From positions 24,793,043 through 24,857,042 of the forward strand of contig CM023539.1 of NCBI GenBank assembly GCA_013350335.1: 64,000 nt of DNA, in the 5' to 3' direction. The notes under the pieces are model-generated. The model worked only from the letters and a program-made list of their open reading frames with translations, was not told where the DNA came from and ran no database searches. How positions within the stretch are numbered: the stretch's first letter is position 1; each line of letters opens with the position of its first letter. Positions 49,476 through 60,245 of this stretch are shown here, one piece after another. The stretch is from Chimonanthus salicifolius. Lineage: Eukaryota; Streptophyta; Magnoliopsida; Laurales; Calycanthaceae. Position numbers and translations under genes: made by a program.

Positions 49476-50168
49476 ATCTCCCCCTTTGTCAATTTCTTGA
49501 CAAAACCTAGAAGCTAACCCAATTACAAGCCCACCCTTATTACATCAAATTTGAATTCAAAATATTACATCGATTACATGTACATATTCAAATGAAAAAT
49601 AAGACTATGATATTCACATATTCTTGTTCAGCTTGCTTTATTTCATGTTTTCCTGTTCAAGCACATGAGCAAACACCATTAGAAAATCATTAGATAGGTT
49701 AGTCCAAAACATAAATATGCATTCATGTACTAAACTAAATTTGTATTCATGCTCCCCCATACACCATGATTTCCTAGAAACTAACACTACCCAAGCTATC
49801 AATGTTGAGAAAATCTTCTCCTCCAATCTTCTTGGGTTTGATTTCCCAAACACCAAGCATAGACATTCTTTTGTCCATTGGCTTCTTCCAGTCTTACCAA
49901 TTACTCCTTTTAATTGGATTTGATGTCTAATAGCTTCTACTAATTTCTCCCTCATTTTGTCATAACATTGACAAAGTCAAGTAGGAAGACATTTTCAGCA
50001 CTCCCTCATGCTTCGTGCATATAGTACTGAAATGACTGCTCCCACATAAGGTGTGCTTCCCTTACCGCAGAATTTTTTTTTTTTTAAATATACAACAAAT
50101 AATATGTATGTACAAAAAATGAGATGTACACATGTATGAGCATGAGGAGTTATGGTGATGCACACACG
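49476..50168 (-). other. Copia 1 3' untranslated region with polypurine tract
   Basis: The polypurine tract AAAGGGGGAGAT (minus strand, about 49476-49487) adjoins the 3' LTR. The rest has no coding potential that I recognise. It contains a T-run at about 50070-50085. Confidence 0.7.
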
Positions 50169-51899
50169 TCAATGGCCATTCGTAGGGATAGAAATTGTGA
50201 TGAATCTAAGGGTTTGGTCATGATATCTGTCAATTGGTTTTCCATGCAGATGTGACAAAAACTCGATAGTTTTCTCCTCCACCAATTCTCTTATGAAATG
50301 ATGCCTTATGTCTATGTGCTTGGTCCTGGAATGTTGTACTGGATTCTTGGAAATATTTATTGTGCTCGTGTCGTCGCAGTACAATGTCATGGATTCTTGC
50401 TTAAGCCTATAATCGACCAACATTTGTTTCATCCAGATCAGTTGGGTACAGCAACTTGCAACTGCAATGTGCTCTGCTTCGGTTGTGGAGAGAGAGATTG
50501 AGGATTGTTTGCAGCTATGCCATGCCAAGCAGCCTCCACTAGTAGATTTTTTGTCTTCAATATTTCCAGCTCAATCTATATCTGTGTATCCAGCTATCAA
50601 GGAGGAAGTATCATATGGAAACCAAATTCCATGCAAGGTAGTACCGGTCACATATTTTATAATCCTTTTAACAGTTTGAGGTGTGACTCCTTAGGTTTGG
50701 ATTGAAATCTGACACAAGATGCTACACTAAATGAGATGTCTAGTCGACTTCCTGTGAGGTACAAGAGACTTCATATCATGCTTCAATAAACGTTGGGGTT
50801 CCACATCTGTGCCATTCTCATCTTTGAGCATTTGATGGTTGTGATCATAGGGGTGGTCGCATGTTTACATCCTTCTAGACCAAATTTCTTTACAAGTTCT
50901 TTTGCATATTTGGATTGGGAAATAAAAAGTCCGTCATGACTTTGCTTGATTTGAAGACCAGAGAAATAGTTTAGTTCTCCCACCATACTCATTTCAAATT
51001 CAAATTTCATGAGTTCGGAGAAATCCAGTGCAACCTTTTCACATGTAGACCCAAACACTATGTCATCCACATAGATTTGGGCGATAAAAATAGACTCCTT
51101 AGTCTTCTGGACAAACAGAGTTTTTTCTACACTCCCCTTTTGAAAATTGTGACCAAGTCGGAATTGGGTTAATCTCTCATACCAGGCTCTTGGTGCTTGT
51201 TTGAGGCCATATAGAGCTTTCTTAAGTTTGAACACATGGTTTAGGAATGTTGGATCAATGAATCCTTTGGGTTGTTCTATAAACACTTGCTTATTTAAAA
51301 AGCCATTCAAGAAGGTACTTTTCACATCCATTTAGTAGAGTTTGAACTTGAGGTGGCATGCAATGGAGAACAAAATTCTAATGGATTCTAATCTTGCTCC
51401 GGGGGCAAAGGTTTCATCAAAATCTAAACATTCAATTTGAGTGTGTCCTTGAGCTACCAGTCTTGTTTTATTTCTTACAATGGTTCCATGTTCATCCAGC
51501 TTGTTTTTGAAAATCCATTTTGTTCCAATTATGTGTGTTGCCTTAGGTCTAGGAACCAAATCCCATACATCATTTCTAGAAAATTGTCCTAGTTCCTCTT
51601 GCATAGCATTAGCCCAATCTTCATCAGCTATAGCTTCTTCTATCCTTTTTGGTTCCAGTTGTGAAGTAAAACACCCATAATTAACCAAGTTTTCAAGATG
51701 TCTTCTTGTTCTTACTCCAATAGTGGGTTCTCCTATGATTTGTTGGAGAGAATGTTCTTTTATGTTTTTTAGAGGTTTTGGTTGAGGTGGGGGATCTTGT
51801 GGTTCATCTTTATTTTCTAGATTTTCTTCATCTTGGGCTAAATTGATGATTTCCTCTTGTTTTAACTCTTTATCTGGTGTACTTACTTGGTCATCTACA
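50169..51899 (-). pseudogene. Copia 1 reverse transcriptase and RNase H, 3' half of pol
   Basis: Minus strand. The frame enters from the Athila LTR at about 51899 with VDDQVSTPDKELKQEE and continues with the reverse transcriptase: WDLVPRPKATHIIGTKWIFK, DFDETFAPGARLESIRIL, a stop near 51332, then MDVKSTFLNGFLNKQVFIEQ, KALYGLKQAPRAWYERL and the intact catalytic box YVDDIVFGS. RNase H follows in broken frames: WHSCKQSSISLSTTEAEHIA, LYCDDTSTINISKNPVQHSR and KHIDIRHHFIRELVEE. The region complements exactly the half at 7109-9445. The N-terminal residues of the open frame (from 51943) come from the Athila LTR. Confidence 0.9.
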
Positions 51900-51905
51900 A
51901 AAACT

Positions 51906-53342
51906 TGTTGTGCAAATTTTAAATTTATAACTCGCAACCACACGAACCATTAGATAGTATATCGATTAACTGCGAGGTTGAACCCATCGGAACTTAGGAA
52001 AATATATCCATGAAAATACACCATTGAATTATGTATTTTAAGAACTTTGAGAAATATAAATATAGAGTTATTTATCTAATCTATGAACTTTAGTTTTAAT
52101 TGAGAAACATTCTAGATTTAAACATAGAATCTAACAATTTAAAGTAATTTTAATCAAGATGGTGGCATCAATATAAAAATATAAACGATCTCAATCTAAT
52201 TTAAAATACAAAATTAAGACGCAATTAAATTATTTCCAACCTAGTTTATCAATTTCAAAAGTTTTTTTGGATTTATAAACAAAATAAAATTAAAGACACC
52301 TAAATTACCTATGTACATATTTGCAGTGGAACTGGCTCAAAGAATCAATGAGGCATTATTTTCCATATATTAAAAATAAAACAAAGGCCTAGAATACGGA
52401 GCTCACGTAAATTACCAATCATGCACTCAAATTTTATATTCATAATTATTCTAAAATTAAATCTATGGATTTCATTAAATTAAAAATCTCAAATTAAACC
52501 TTAGAATGAATAGAATTTAAACTTTATCTCCAAATCTAAAATATTTCATCGCACTCTTAAAATAAGAGCCTTAGATAGAAGAAGGAAGTCTATTCAATAT
52601 AAATTTTCATCACATTTAATCTGAAAGAATAAAAATAAATCCACACATAAACTTAATTAAAGAATAAAAATAAAATCAAATAATCACCATACATCAATTG
52701 AATAATTGGAAAACCATAGACTAAATATTTCAGCACACCTCAATTTTATTAATAAAACATGAAATTAAATTACAAACCAATGAAATTGAAATTAAAGGAC
52801 AAAAAAATACAATGAGAATTTCAAAATCACCAACCTTAAAGAACCCTTGTGATTTTTTAAATCACACTATCTCCTTCCCTTCTTTTCCTTCACTTCTTAC
52901 TCTCCAAAAATCTTAGTGCCAAAGTTAGAATTGTGCAATGGGTGTGAGGCTGATATTTATAAAGTTTGATAGAGAAAAAGAAAGGGTTAGGATCGAATGA
53001 ATTATAGAAGGAAGGTGGATGGATGGGCGGATTTGGCTTGGGATAATTGAGGAAAGGAGGTGAAATCTATGGCCATGATTGAATGTATCCAAAGAGGAAA
53101 GGACATGTAGAAGGCCAAGATCGAATTAGTCTTAGAATGGGATTGAGATGGAGATAGAAAGAAGGTGACACATGGTATAATAAGGTCGATCATGGCATGT
53201 GCATATGGTGATGTGGCATCCAACCTCTCTTTTAATTCTTCTTTCTATTCTCTTATCTTTTCCTTCTAACCTTGTTGCTAGTGGCCGAAAGTTTCAATGG
53301 GTTGCTGCTGATTCAATGTCCAGCCTGTTTAGAAACCAAGCA
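51906..53342 (-). mobile_element. Athila 3' LTR, lacking its first ~550 bp
   Basis: On the minus strand it matches the plus-strand Athila LTR from TGCTTGTTTCTAAA (10000; TGCTTGGTTTCTAAA here, at 53342) to GCACAACA. Matching segments include the TATA box (52955-52962), the CATGGATATATTTTCC site where the other copy carries a Tekay solo LTR (about 51995-52020), and the leader to 51906. The first 550 bp are missing, so a deletion joined the 3' untranslated region to the LTR interior at 53342. Confidence 0.87.
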
Positions 53343-53935
53343 TAAATTTCACAAAATTCAAATGGAAAAGCATGACATAAAAATTTTAATCCACATATTA
53401 ATGTTGAAATCAAATATTTTTTCAAATTTTTTTTTTCAAAGATTGACACAATTTTTTTTTGGATTTCAAACAAACAAAACTAACAAGTATGATCCCTCAG
53501 TACCCCCAAACTTAAATTGAACATTGTCCTCAATGTTCCCTAATCTACAGTTATCAGTTGCAAATTAGAAGAAAATATCAGAAACGAACAATTAAAAATT
53601 CAGAAAAATACCTGAGAGGGCTCTCTTTATTCAAAACCTGCAAAAACAAATGGACAACAAAAACAAAAACAACAAAGACACTAGATTGACTCAAAACACA
53701 AAAACTGACTCAACAAAAGTGAAAACCTAAACTAGTCAAACATCAACACATACACAGACTCACTCACAGACAAACTCAACAGAGACTCAGAGAGTCATAC
53801 AAAATTCAAAAACCTAACCGAGACAAACTTGACAAAATGGACACACGGACACAAACAGACTCAACACAGACTAGAATGACGGTGTATGGATGAAAAGGTG
53901 GATATGGATGGGATGATCGTCATACGCAGTCCTAG
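53343..53935 (-). other. Athila 3' untranslated region
   Basis: Non-coding between the end of pol and the truncated LTR. AAGTTTGGGGGTACTGAG (minus strand, about 53495-53515) is an Athila-type polypurine tract. The stretch 53640-53870 is low-complexity, with repeated ACAAACTCAACAGA- and GACTCAGAGAG-like phrases. No envelope-like ORF is seen. Confidence 0.65.
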
Positions 53936-53937
53936 TA

Positions 53938-55135
53938 GACAGGATCATCCAGTGGGATTTGAACTTCTTCCTCTGGTTTGTGAAACTCTAAGAATGGTTT
54001 AAGACGCTGACCATTAACTTTCCAAACATGGCCATTCTTAGGATGTTTAATCTGAACAGCATGAATAAGATATGGACCTATTCACTTTGACCTTAATTTA
54101 CCCTGGAAACATATGCAATCGAGAATTGTACAGCAAGACCTTTTGACCAATTGTGAAAGTTTTTCTCAGAATATTCTTATCATGAAACAACTTCATCCGG
54201 TCTTTGTACTTTCTCACAGTGTCATAGGCATCTCTCCTAATTTCATCCAGTTCAGACAACTGGAGCTTTCTATGCTGCCCAGCTTTGTCTAGAGCAAAAT
54301 TCATATGCTTGATAGCCCAATATGCTCTATGCTCTAACTCAACTGGCAAATGACAGGCTTTCCCATATACTATCCTATAGGGTGACATTCCAATGGGCGT
54401 CTTGAATGTAGTACGATATGCCCGGAGTGCATCAGTAAGTCTCAAAGACCAGTCTTTCCTAGATGGATTAACTGTCTTCTCTAGAATATGTTTAATCTCT
54501 CGGTTTGAAATTTCCATTTGCCCACTTGTTTGCGGATGATAAGGAGTAGCAACCTTATGCATCACCCCATATGATTTCATCAATGTTTTAAACGGGTGAT
54601 TACAGAAGTGCTTACCCCCACCACTGATGATGGTTCGTGGTATTCCAAGTCTAGAGAAAACATTTTCTTTTAAGAAACGGAGGACAACTTTATGATCATT
54701 GGTTTTGCAAGCCACCGCTTCTTCCCACTTACTAACATAGTCAACCCCCACCAAAATGTAAAGATTACCAAAGGAATTAGGAAACGGTCCCTTGAAATCA
54801 ATGCCCCAAACATCCAAAAGTTCAACAGGTAAAATTGGATTTAACGGCATCATATTTCGACGAGACAGACTACCTAACCTCTGACATCTGTCACATGACA
54901 CACAATAGGTATGGGTATCTTTGAACATGGAAGGCCAGTAAAAACCACATTGCAAAATCTTCGCAGTGGTCTTGTTCGAACTGAAATGACCTCCACAAGC
55001 CTGATCATGACAAAACTTAACGACACTGAGTTGATCGGACTCCGGGACACAACGACGAATGATTTGGTCCAAACAATATTTGAACAAGTATGGATCATCC
55101 TAGATAAAGTATTTGACTTCTGCCAGAAATTTTGA
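53938..55135 (-). pseudogene. Athila integrase
   Basis: Minus strand. The main frame (54098-55087) has the zinc-binding region ([31 protein letters not shown]) and the catalytic core: [14 protein letters not shown] with the first Asp, [12 protein letters not shown], where the usual Asp of the ISDGG motif is Gly, and [14 protein letters not shown] with the Glu. The C-terminal region ([20 protein letters not shown]) and [12 protein letters not shown] follow. A Trp-to-stop change after KLRSK lies near 54090. The tail (HPKNGHVWKVNGQRLKPFLE) continues to about 53938. The lost second Asp would abolish activity. Confidence 0.9.
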
Positions 55136-56124
55136 CTTATCTTACTTAGTCCAATGCTCAGGCATCAAACTAGTGATAAGATAATTCACAATATCTGCAA
55201 ACCAAGGTAATTAGGAAACTGACATGAGTTGCTCATCAAGGAATGATTCAGTAATAGGTATCGGGTCATCAGAAAATTCAGTTACCAATCTAGACAAATG
55301 GTCTGTTACCACATTCTCGGAACCTTTCTTGTCCCGGATTTCAATATCAAATTCTTGTAGCAAGAGAACCCATCTAATCAAGCGAGACTTAGCATCTTTC
55401 TTAGATAAAAGATACTTGAGAGTAGCATGATCAGAGTAGATAATGACCTTCGAATCCACAAGGTAAGATCGAAATTTGTCTAGCGCAAAAACGACTTGCC
55501 AACAATTCTTTTTCTATGATGGAATAGTGCAATTGAGCATCATTCAGCGTTTTGCTTGCATAATGGATAACATGAGGTAACTTATTGATCTTTTGACCTA
55601 AAACAGCTCCTGCTGCGTAGTCAGAAGCAGCACACATTATCTCAAAAGGAACAGACCAATCAGGAGGTCGAATTATCGGAGTAGAGGTCAATGCAGTTTT
55701 TCAATTTTTCAAAGGCGTGGACGCACTCATCATTAAAATCGAAATTTGAATCCTTAGTCCGGAGTCTACAGAGAGGTCTGGAAATTTTATTGAAATCTTT
55801 GATAAATCTCCTGTAGAAACCAGCATGACCTAGGAGTGATCTGATCTCTTTAACAGTTTGGGGTCGTGGAAGACCAGAGATCAAATCGACCTTAGCTTTA
55901 TCAACTTCTATTCATTTGTCTGATATAATGTGACCTAAGACTATGCCTTGTTTCACCATGAAATGACATTTTTCCCGATTGAGTACTAGGTTCTTTTCTT
56001 TACAGCAGACTAACACAAGGGTTAGATGATGTAGGCATTGGTCAAACGAGGAACCAAAGACTGAGAAATCATCCATAAAAACTTTCAGACATCGCTCTAC
56101 CATGTCTGAAAATATGCTAATCAT
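55136..56124 (-). pseudogene. Athila reverse transcriptase (3' part) and RNase H
   Basis: Minus strand. The catalytic box FMDDFSVFG lies in 55912-56124, with LNREKCHFMVKQGIVLGHII. Then come the connection SLLGHAGFYRRFIKDFNKIS (55660-55884) and RNase [41 protein letters not shown] (55431-55691) and [28 protein letters not shown] (55211-55459). Frameshifts separate these pieces. Confidence 0.88.
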
Positions 56125-56913
56125 ACACTCAGGTGCATTTCACAACCAAAAAGGCATACGACGGTAGGCGAAAGTACGAAATGGACAAGTGAAGGTGGTC
56201 TTCTCCTGATCCTCGGGAGCAACACAGATTTGGTTATAGCCGGAATAACCATTGAGAAAACAGTAGAATGCATGACCGGATAACCGGTCAAGCATCTGAT
56301 CAATGAAAGGAAGAGGGAAGTTATCCTTTCGAGTAGTAGTGTTCAGCTTTCGGTAGTCAATACAAACTCTCCAACCCGTTTGGACACGGGTAGGAACTAG
56401 CTCATTATCCTCATTCTTAACTACCGTCACACCAGATTTCTTTGGGACAACCTGTATCGGACTCACCCATGGACTATCAGAGATCAGGTAGATGATACCT
56501 GCCTCGAGAAGTTTTAAAATTTCGGCTCTTACCACGTCTTGCATTACCGGATTCAGTTGTCTCTGTGGTTCTCTAGACGTTTTGGAGTTCTCCTCCAGGT
56601 GAATTTTTTGCATGACCACAGAGGGACTAATTCCTTTAAGATCGGCAATGGACCATCCAATAGCGTCTCTATGTTCTCTCAAAATAGCAAGGAGTTTAGA
56701 CTCCTGCTCTGAAGTTAAATCGGAAGCTATGATGACAGGTAAAGTTTCTGATGGTCCCAAGTAAGAATATTTTAAGGTCTCAGGGAGTGGTTTGAGCTCT
56801 AATTTTGGTGGCTTCTCGACAGAGGGAACTGTTATAGATTGACTCACAGGGAGAGGTTCGAATTTCCTTGCTCTAACATCAACACATAGAACTTCATTCA
56901 GTAGAGCGTTCAC
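56125..56913 (-). pseudogene. Athila reverse transcriptase (5' part)
   Basis: Minus strand, open from 56913 to 56140. It encodes the linker LKPLPETLKYSYLGPSETLP, HRDAIGWSIADLKGISPSV, the fingers segment with VVPKKSGVT, RVCIDYRKLNTTTRKDNFPL, DQMLDRLSGHAFYCFLNGYS and EDQEKTTFTCPFRTFAYRRM. It overlaps the start of the next piece in a different frame near 56124-56140. Confidence 0.9.
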
Positions 56914-58016
56914 CTCTTGCTCACCACTTCATTGAAATCTGTGCCAAAGGTGGACAGAGACTTCTCGAATGGATCGTCGCAAATAAAGTGAAGAACGGAT
57001 TCTTCGACAGAACTATGAATCATATTAACCTCGTACAGATCATCTGTACAGGAAGGTTGTTTACACAAGTTGAACACATTGAGTTCTGTTGTCAGATCTT
57101 TTAACGACAACCTAAGCATACCATCTTGACAATTGATAACAGCTTTAGCGGTGGCCAAGAGTGGTCGTCCAAGAATAACCGGAATGTGCCCACTTTCGTT
57201 CTGAACAGGTTGTGTATCCAACACTACAAAATCGACCAGAAAGTAAAATTTGTTTACCTTCACCAGAACGTCTTCTATCACACCTCTCCGGATTTTCACA
57301 AATCTATCGGCTAACTGAAGTGTGATAATAGTGGGTTTCAACTCACCCAACCCTAACTGCTCATAAACAGAGTGTGGCAGTAGGCTGACACTAGCTCCAA
57401 GATCTAACAAGGCCCTATCAATGTCAAAAGTACCAATGGTGCAAGCGATAGTTGGGCACTCACGATCCTTGTGTTTTATTGGAAACCCCTGTTGATTGAG
57501 TGAACTCGCAATTTCTGCTAAAAATGCCTTTTTTGGAACATTGGTTTTCTGTTTCACCGTACAGAGGTCTTTCAAAAATTTGGCATAGGAGGGTACCTGG
57601 TTTATAGCTTCAAGTAGAGGTATATTGATACTGACGTGTTTAAATACCTCTAATATGTCACTATAGGGTACTCCTTTGTTAGGATTGGCTAACCTCTGAG
57701 GGTACAGAGCTTTAGGCACAAAAATATTATTAGCAGGTGCTTTAGGTGTATTTTGGATGGAAGATGGACTAGGCAGGTCCTTTTGATGCTTTGGTTGACT
57801 AGCTGTCTGGTCTTCCTGTTGTGTAGGCAGTTCGACCTTGTTATCTACCGGCCTCCCAGACCTCAAGGTAGTAATGGATTTAGCGTTGTCTTGATTAGAT
57901 GATGAAACCTCATTCTGTCCCTTGGGATTTGGGATAGACTGACTCGGGAACTTGCCTTTCTCTCTATCTCCTATCACGGTAGATAATTGCCCAAGCTGTG
58001 TTTCAAGCTTGTGCAT
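56910..58016 (-). pseudogene. Athila gag C-terminus and protease
   Basis: Minus strand, entering at 58016 with HKLETQLGQLSTVIGDREKG and SQSIPNPKGQNE, the C-terminal end of Athila gag. The protease follows, with the catalytic DLGA in RALLDLGASVSLLPHSVYEQ and the later strand FVVLDTQ...VILGRPLLATAKAVI. The first few codons above 58016 belong to the LTR. The upstream gag is on the plus strand, ending at 25155. ATGCA (25151-25155) and TGCAT (58012-58016) are the two TSD copies of the inserted Tekay-type element, now inverted relative to each other. Confidence 0.9.
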
Positions 58017-58510
58017 TGTAACACCTCGGATTTTCATTTATTATTTTATATGAAAATTATCTATTTTATTTGTGAATTTTAGATATGAATCTTACATTGG
58101 GTAAAGTGTTGGGAACAATGCCCAATTAAGACCCAACAGTTTTGGTAATGGTTTCAAATAAATTAAATGGGGTTAGATTTAATTAGTAATGCAATAAGGG
58201 ATTTGAATTAATTTTATGCGCATGAAATATATGTGGGATCTTCTTATCCATATTGATATGCTAGAATATCTAAAGAAGATGTTTAAATAAATATAGATGG
58301 CTTAAGTCACACTGATAGATATGAATATCTATATGTTATGGGCATGGAATGGTAGCCAAGGAAACTATCTAATCTAAATAAAGATAGGATTAAGGGAAGG
58401 TTTTAAAATAAGAAAGGGAGGTCGGCAATCACTGATCAAGGAAGGGGCGCACAGCCTAAAGGGGGGAGTAGCTATCTTAAGCACTTCCTAAATATGGACC
58501 AAGGAAAGAT

Positions 58511-58518
58511 TATAAAAG
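58511..58518 (+). promoter_or_regulatory. TATA box in LTR-C
   Basis: TATAAAAG, about 495 bp from the LTR start, is conserved in LTR-A (minus strand near 27830) and in the solo LTR at 20565-24021 (near 23468). Transcription would run through the donor-like site at 58713 and the hairpins, toward the 3' end of EC1. Confidence 0.6.
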
Positions 58519-58750
58519 GAGAGAAGGACTAGGGGCGCATGGTTTACACACCATAGCCGAATTTTATCTCTTCATTTCTCTCTTATTCTTTCACTCACGG
58601 CAAGAACCAAGGAAGAAAAGGCAGCAACAAAAAGGTGATCACGGCTTGAGAAAGATCAAGAAGAAGAAGAAAGAGGCTAAGGAAAGAAGAAAGATTGGAA
58701 GAGCAAGAACCGGTTAGTATCTTATTTGATAAATATGTTTTGAAATAAAG

Positions 58751-59745
58751 AACCATAGGGTTCGGCCATGGTGTGTGGCCGAACCCCATGGAAGAAGATT
58801 GGAGATGGGTTTAATTATTTGAATGGAAAGAAAGAACCATAGGGTTCGGCCATAGTGCATGGCCGAACCCCATGGAAAGTTATGATTTATTTTGTTGGGT
58901 TATGAATATTGAAAACCATGGAGGAAATTTATTGATTAATGGAAAGACATGGTTCACTTTGTTGAATCGAAACCATGGAAAGTCATGGTCTAATTATGGG
59001 TTTATGTTCTTAGATTTTAGATCATGGAAACCTTTGATGGTTAAGTGGTTTGGATTTAAAAGGAGGAAAAGAATGGAACCATAGGGTTCGGCTATGGGTA
59101 TGGCCGAACCCCATGGAAGGGATATTGATAAAATTTAATGGAGTTAAATTAAATGGTCAAGATCATGAACCATAGGGTTCGGCCATACACTATGGCCGAA
59201 CGCCATGGGGTAGGTTTGGAATGGTAAATGCATTTTGGTTGCTAAAATTAGAAAGCTTCCAATTATGGAAGGAGGTTGCTAAATTTGGAAAGCTTCCAAT
59301 TATGGAAGGAGGTTGCTAAATTTGGAAAGCTTCCAATTATGGAAGGAGTTGCTAAAATTAGATTTGTTTCTATAGGTGAGGTTCGGCCATGGTGTATGGC
59401 CGAACCCCACTAAAGATCATTTATGGAAGTTTGTTTAATATTAGAAAGTTTCTATTCTTAGAAGGTGGACATTGAAATTAGAAAGTATCTAATTATGAAG
59501 ATGGTTTCTAATCTAGGAAACTATCTAAGGTAGTGGAGAGACATAAACCTAAGGTAGTGGCAAAATTGTAAATATCGCCTAAATTGAAAGATCATGAGAT
59601 GGTTTGAGGATCAAACATGAACTTAGGCAATTTTTTTAATAATTGAAAGGATTGGATTATGGAATGACAGACCAATGGCAATTTGGTAAATAAGCGTGAA
59701 AATGGTAGGCCATGGTGTATGGCCGAATCCCATGGGGTTTTGTTT
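58751..59745. repeat. Hairpin array, ~5-6 copies
   Basis: Units lie at about 58751, 58841, 59080, 59168 and 59380, with a half-unit near 59710. Three tandem GCTTCCAATTATGGAAGGAG units lie at about 59262-59346, as in LTR-A. Confidence 0.86.
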
Positions 59746-60104
59746 ATGAACTTAAAATGTGGAAAATCAAGTGGGACTTGGTTATGATTAATTGTTATAT
59801 TATAAGGTAACGGGACCTCACAAGGTGTTTATGATCGTGAGCGGTTACCGGACGAAAGACGCAAGGACATGTAGCGGTCTTTGGTAGGATTTCACCTCTT
59901 TGAAACCATGGGTTTATGTACATTTGCTTTATCTTATTTTTGATGAAATTATGTTGCAAAGGATATGTTTTAAATTTTGTCATTTTAAATGCTATGTTTA
60001 TATGATAAAATAGCATGCGTTGGATATGTTTAAAAATGTGATTTTAATGCTATATTTATGTTATAAAATAGCATGTGTTTCATTGGCATCTCATGCATGG
60101 CATG

Positions 60105-60245
60105 GGTGGAGGATTTGTAACCGGAGGGTCCACACTCCGTCGGGGCGTCCGAAAAACCTATGTGGGGTACCTTGATGTGCTTTTCCATCAGGAAGAAACC
60201 GGAGGGTCCACACTCCAGTGGGGCGTCCGAAAGACCTATGTGGTA
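60105..60245 (+). repeat. Tandem duplication of the CCACACTCCGTCGGGGCGTC module
   Basis: Two ~84-bp copies each contain CCGGAGGGTCCACACTCC, GGGGCGTCCGAAA and CCTATGTGG, joined by CCTTGATGTGCTTTTCCATC, itself an interrupted palindrome. The same two-copy arrangement occurs at 14090-14220, 21340-21520, 25800-25950, 33850-33985 and 43910-44070. Confidence 0.82.

Noticed and set aside
53343..53935. Envelope-like gene sometimes found after Athila pol
   Set aside because: No long frame or membrane-protein pattern; the segment is short and low in complexity.
5169..58016. Plus- and minus-strand halves as separate, unrelated truncated elements
   Set aside because: Three different elements each stop and resume at complementary points with matching or near-matching target-site bases; coincidence is unlikely.
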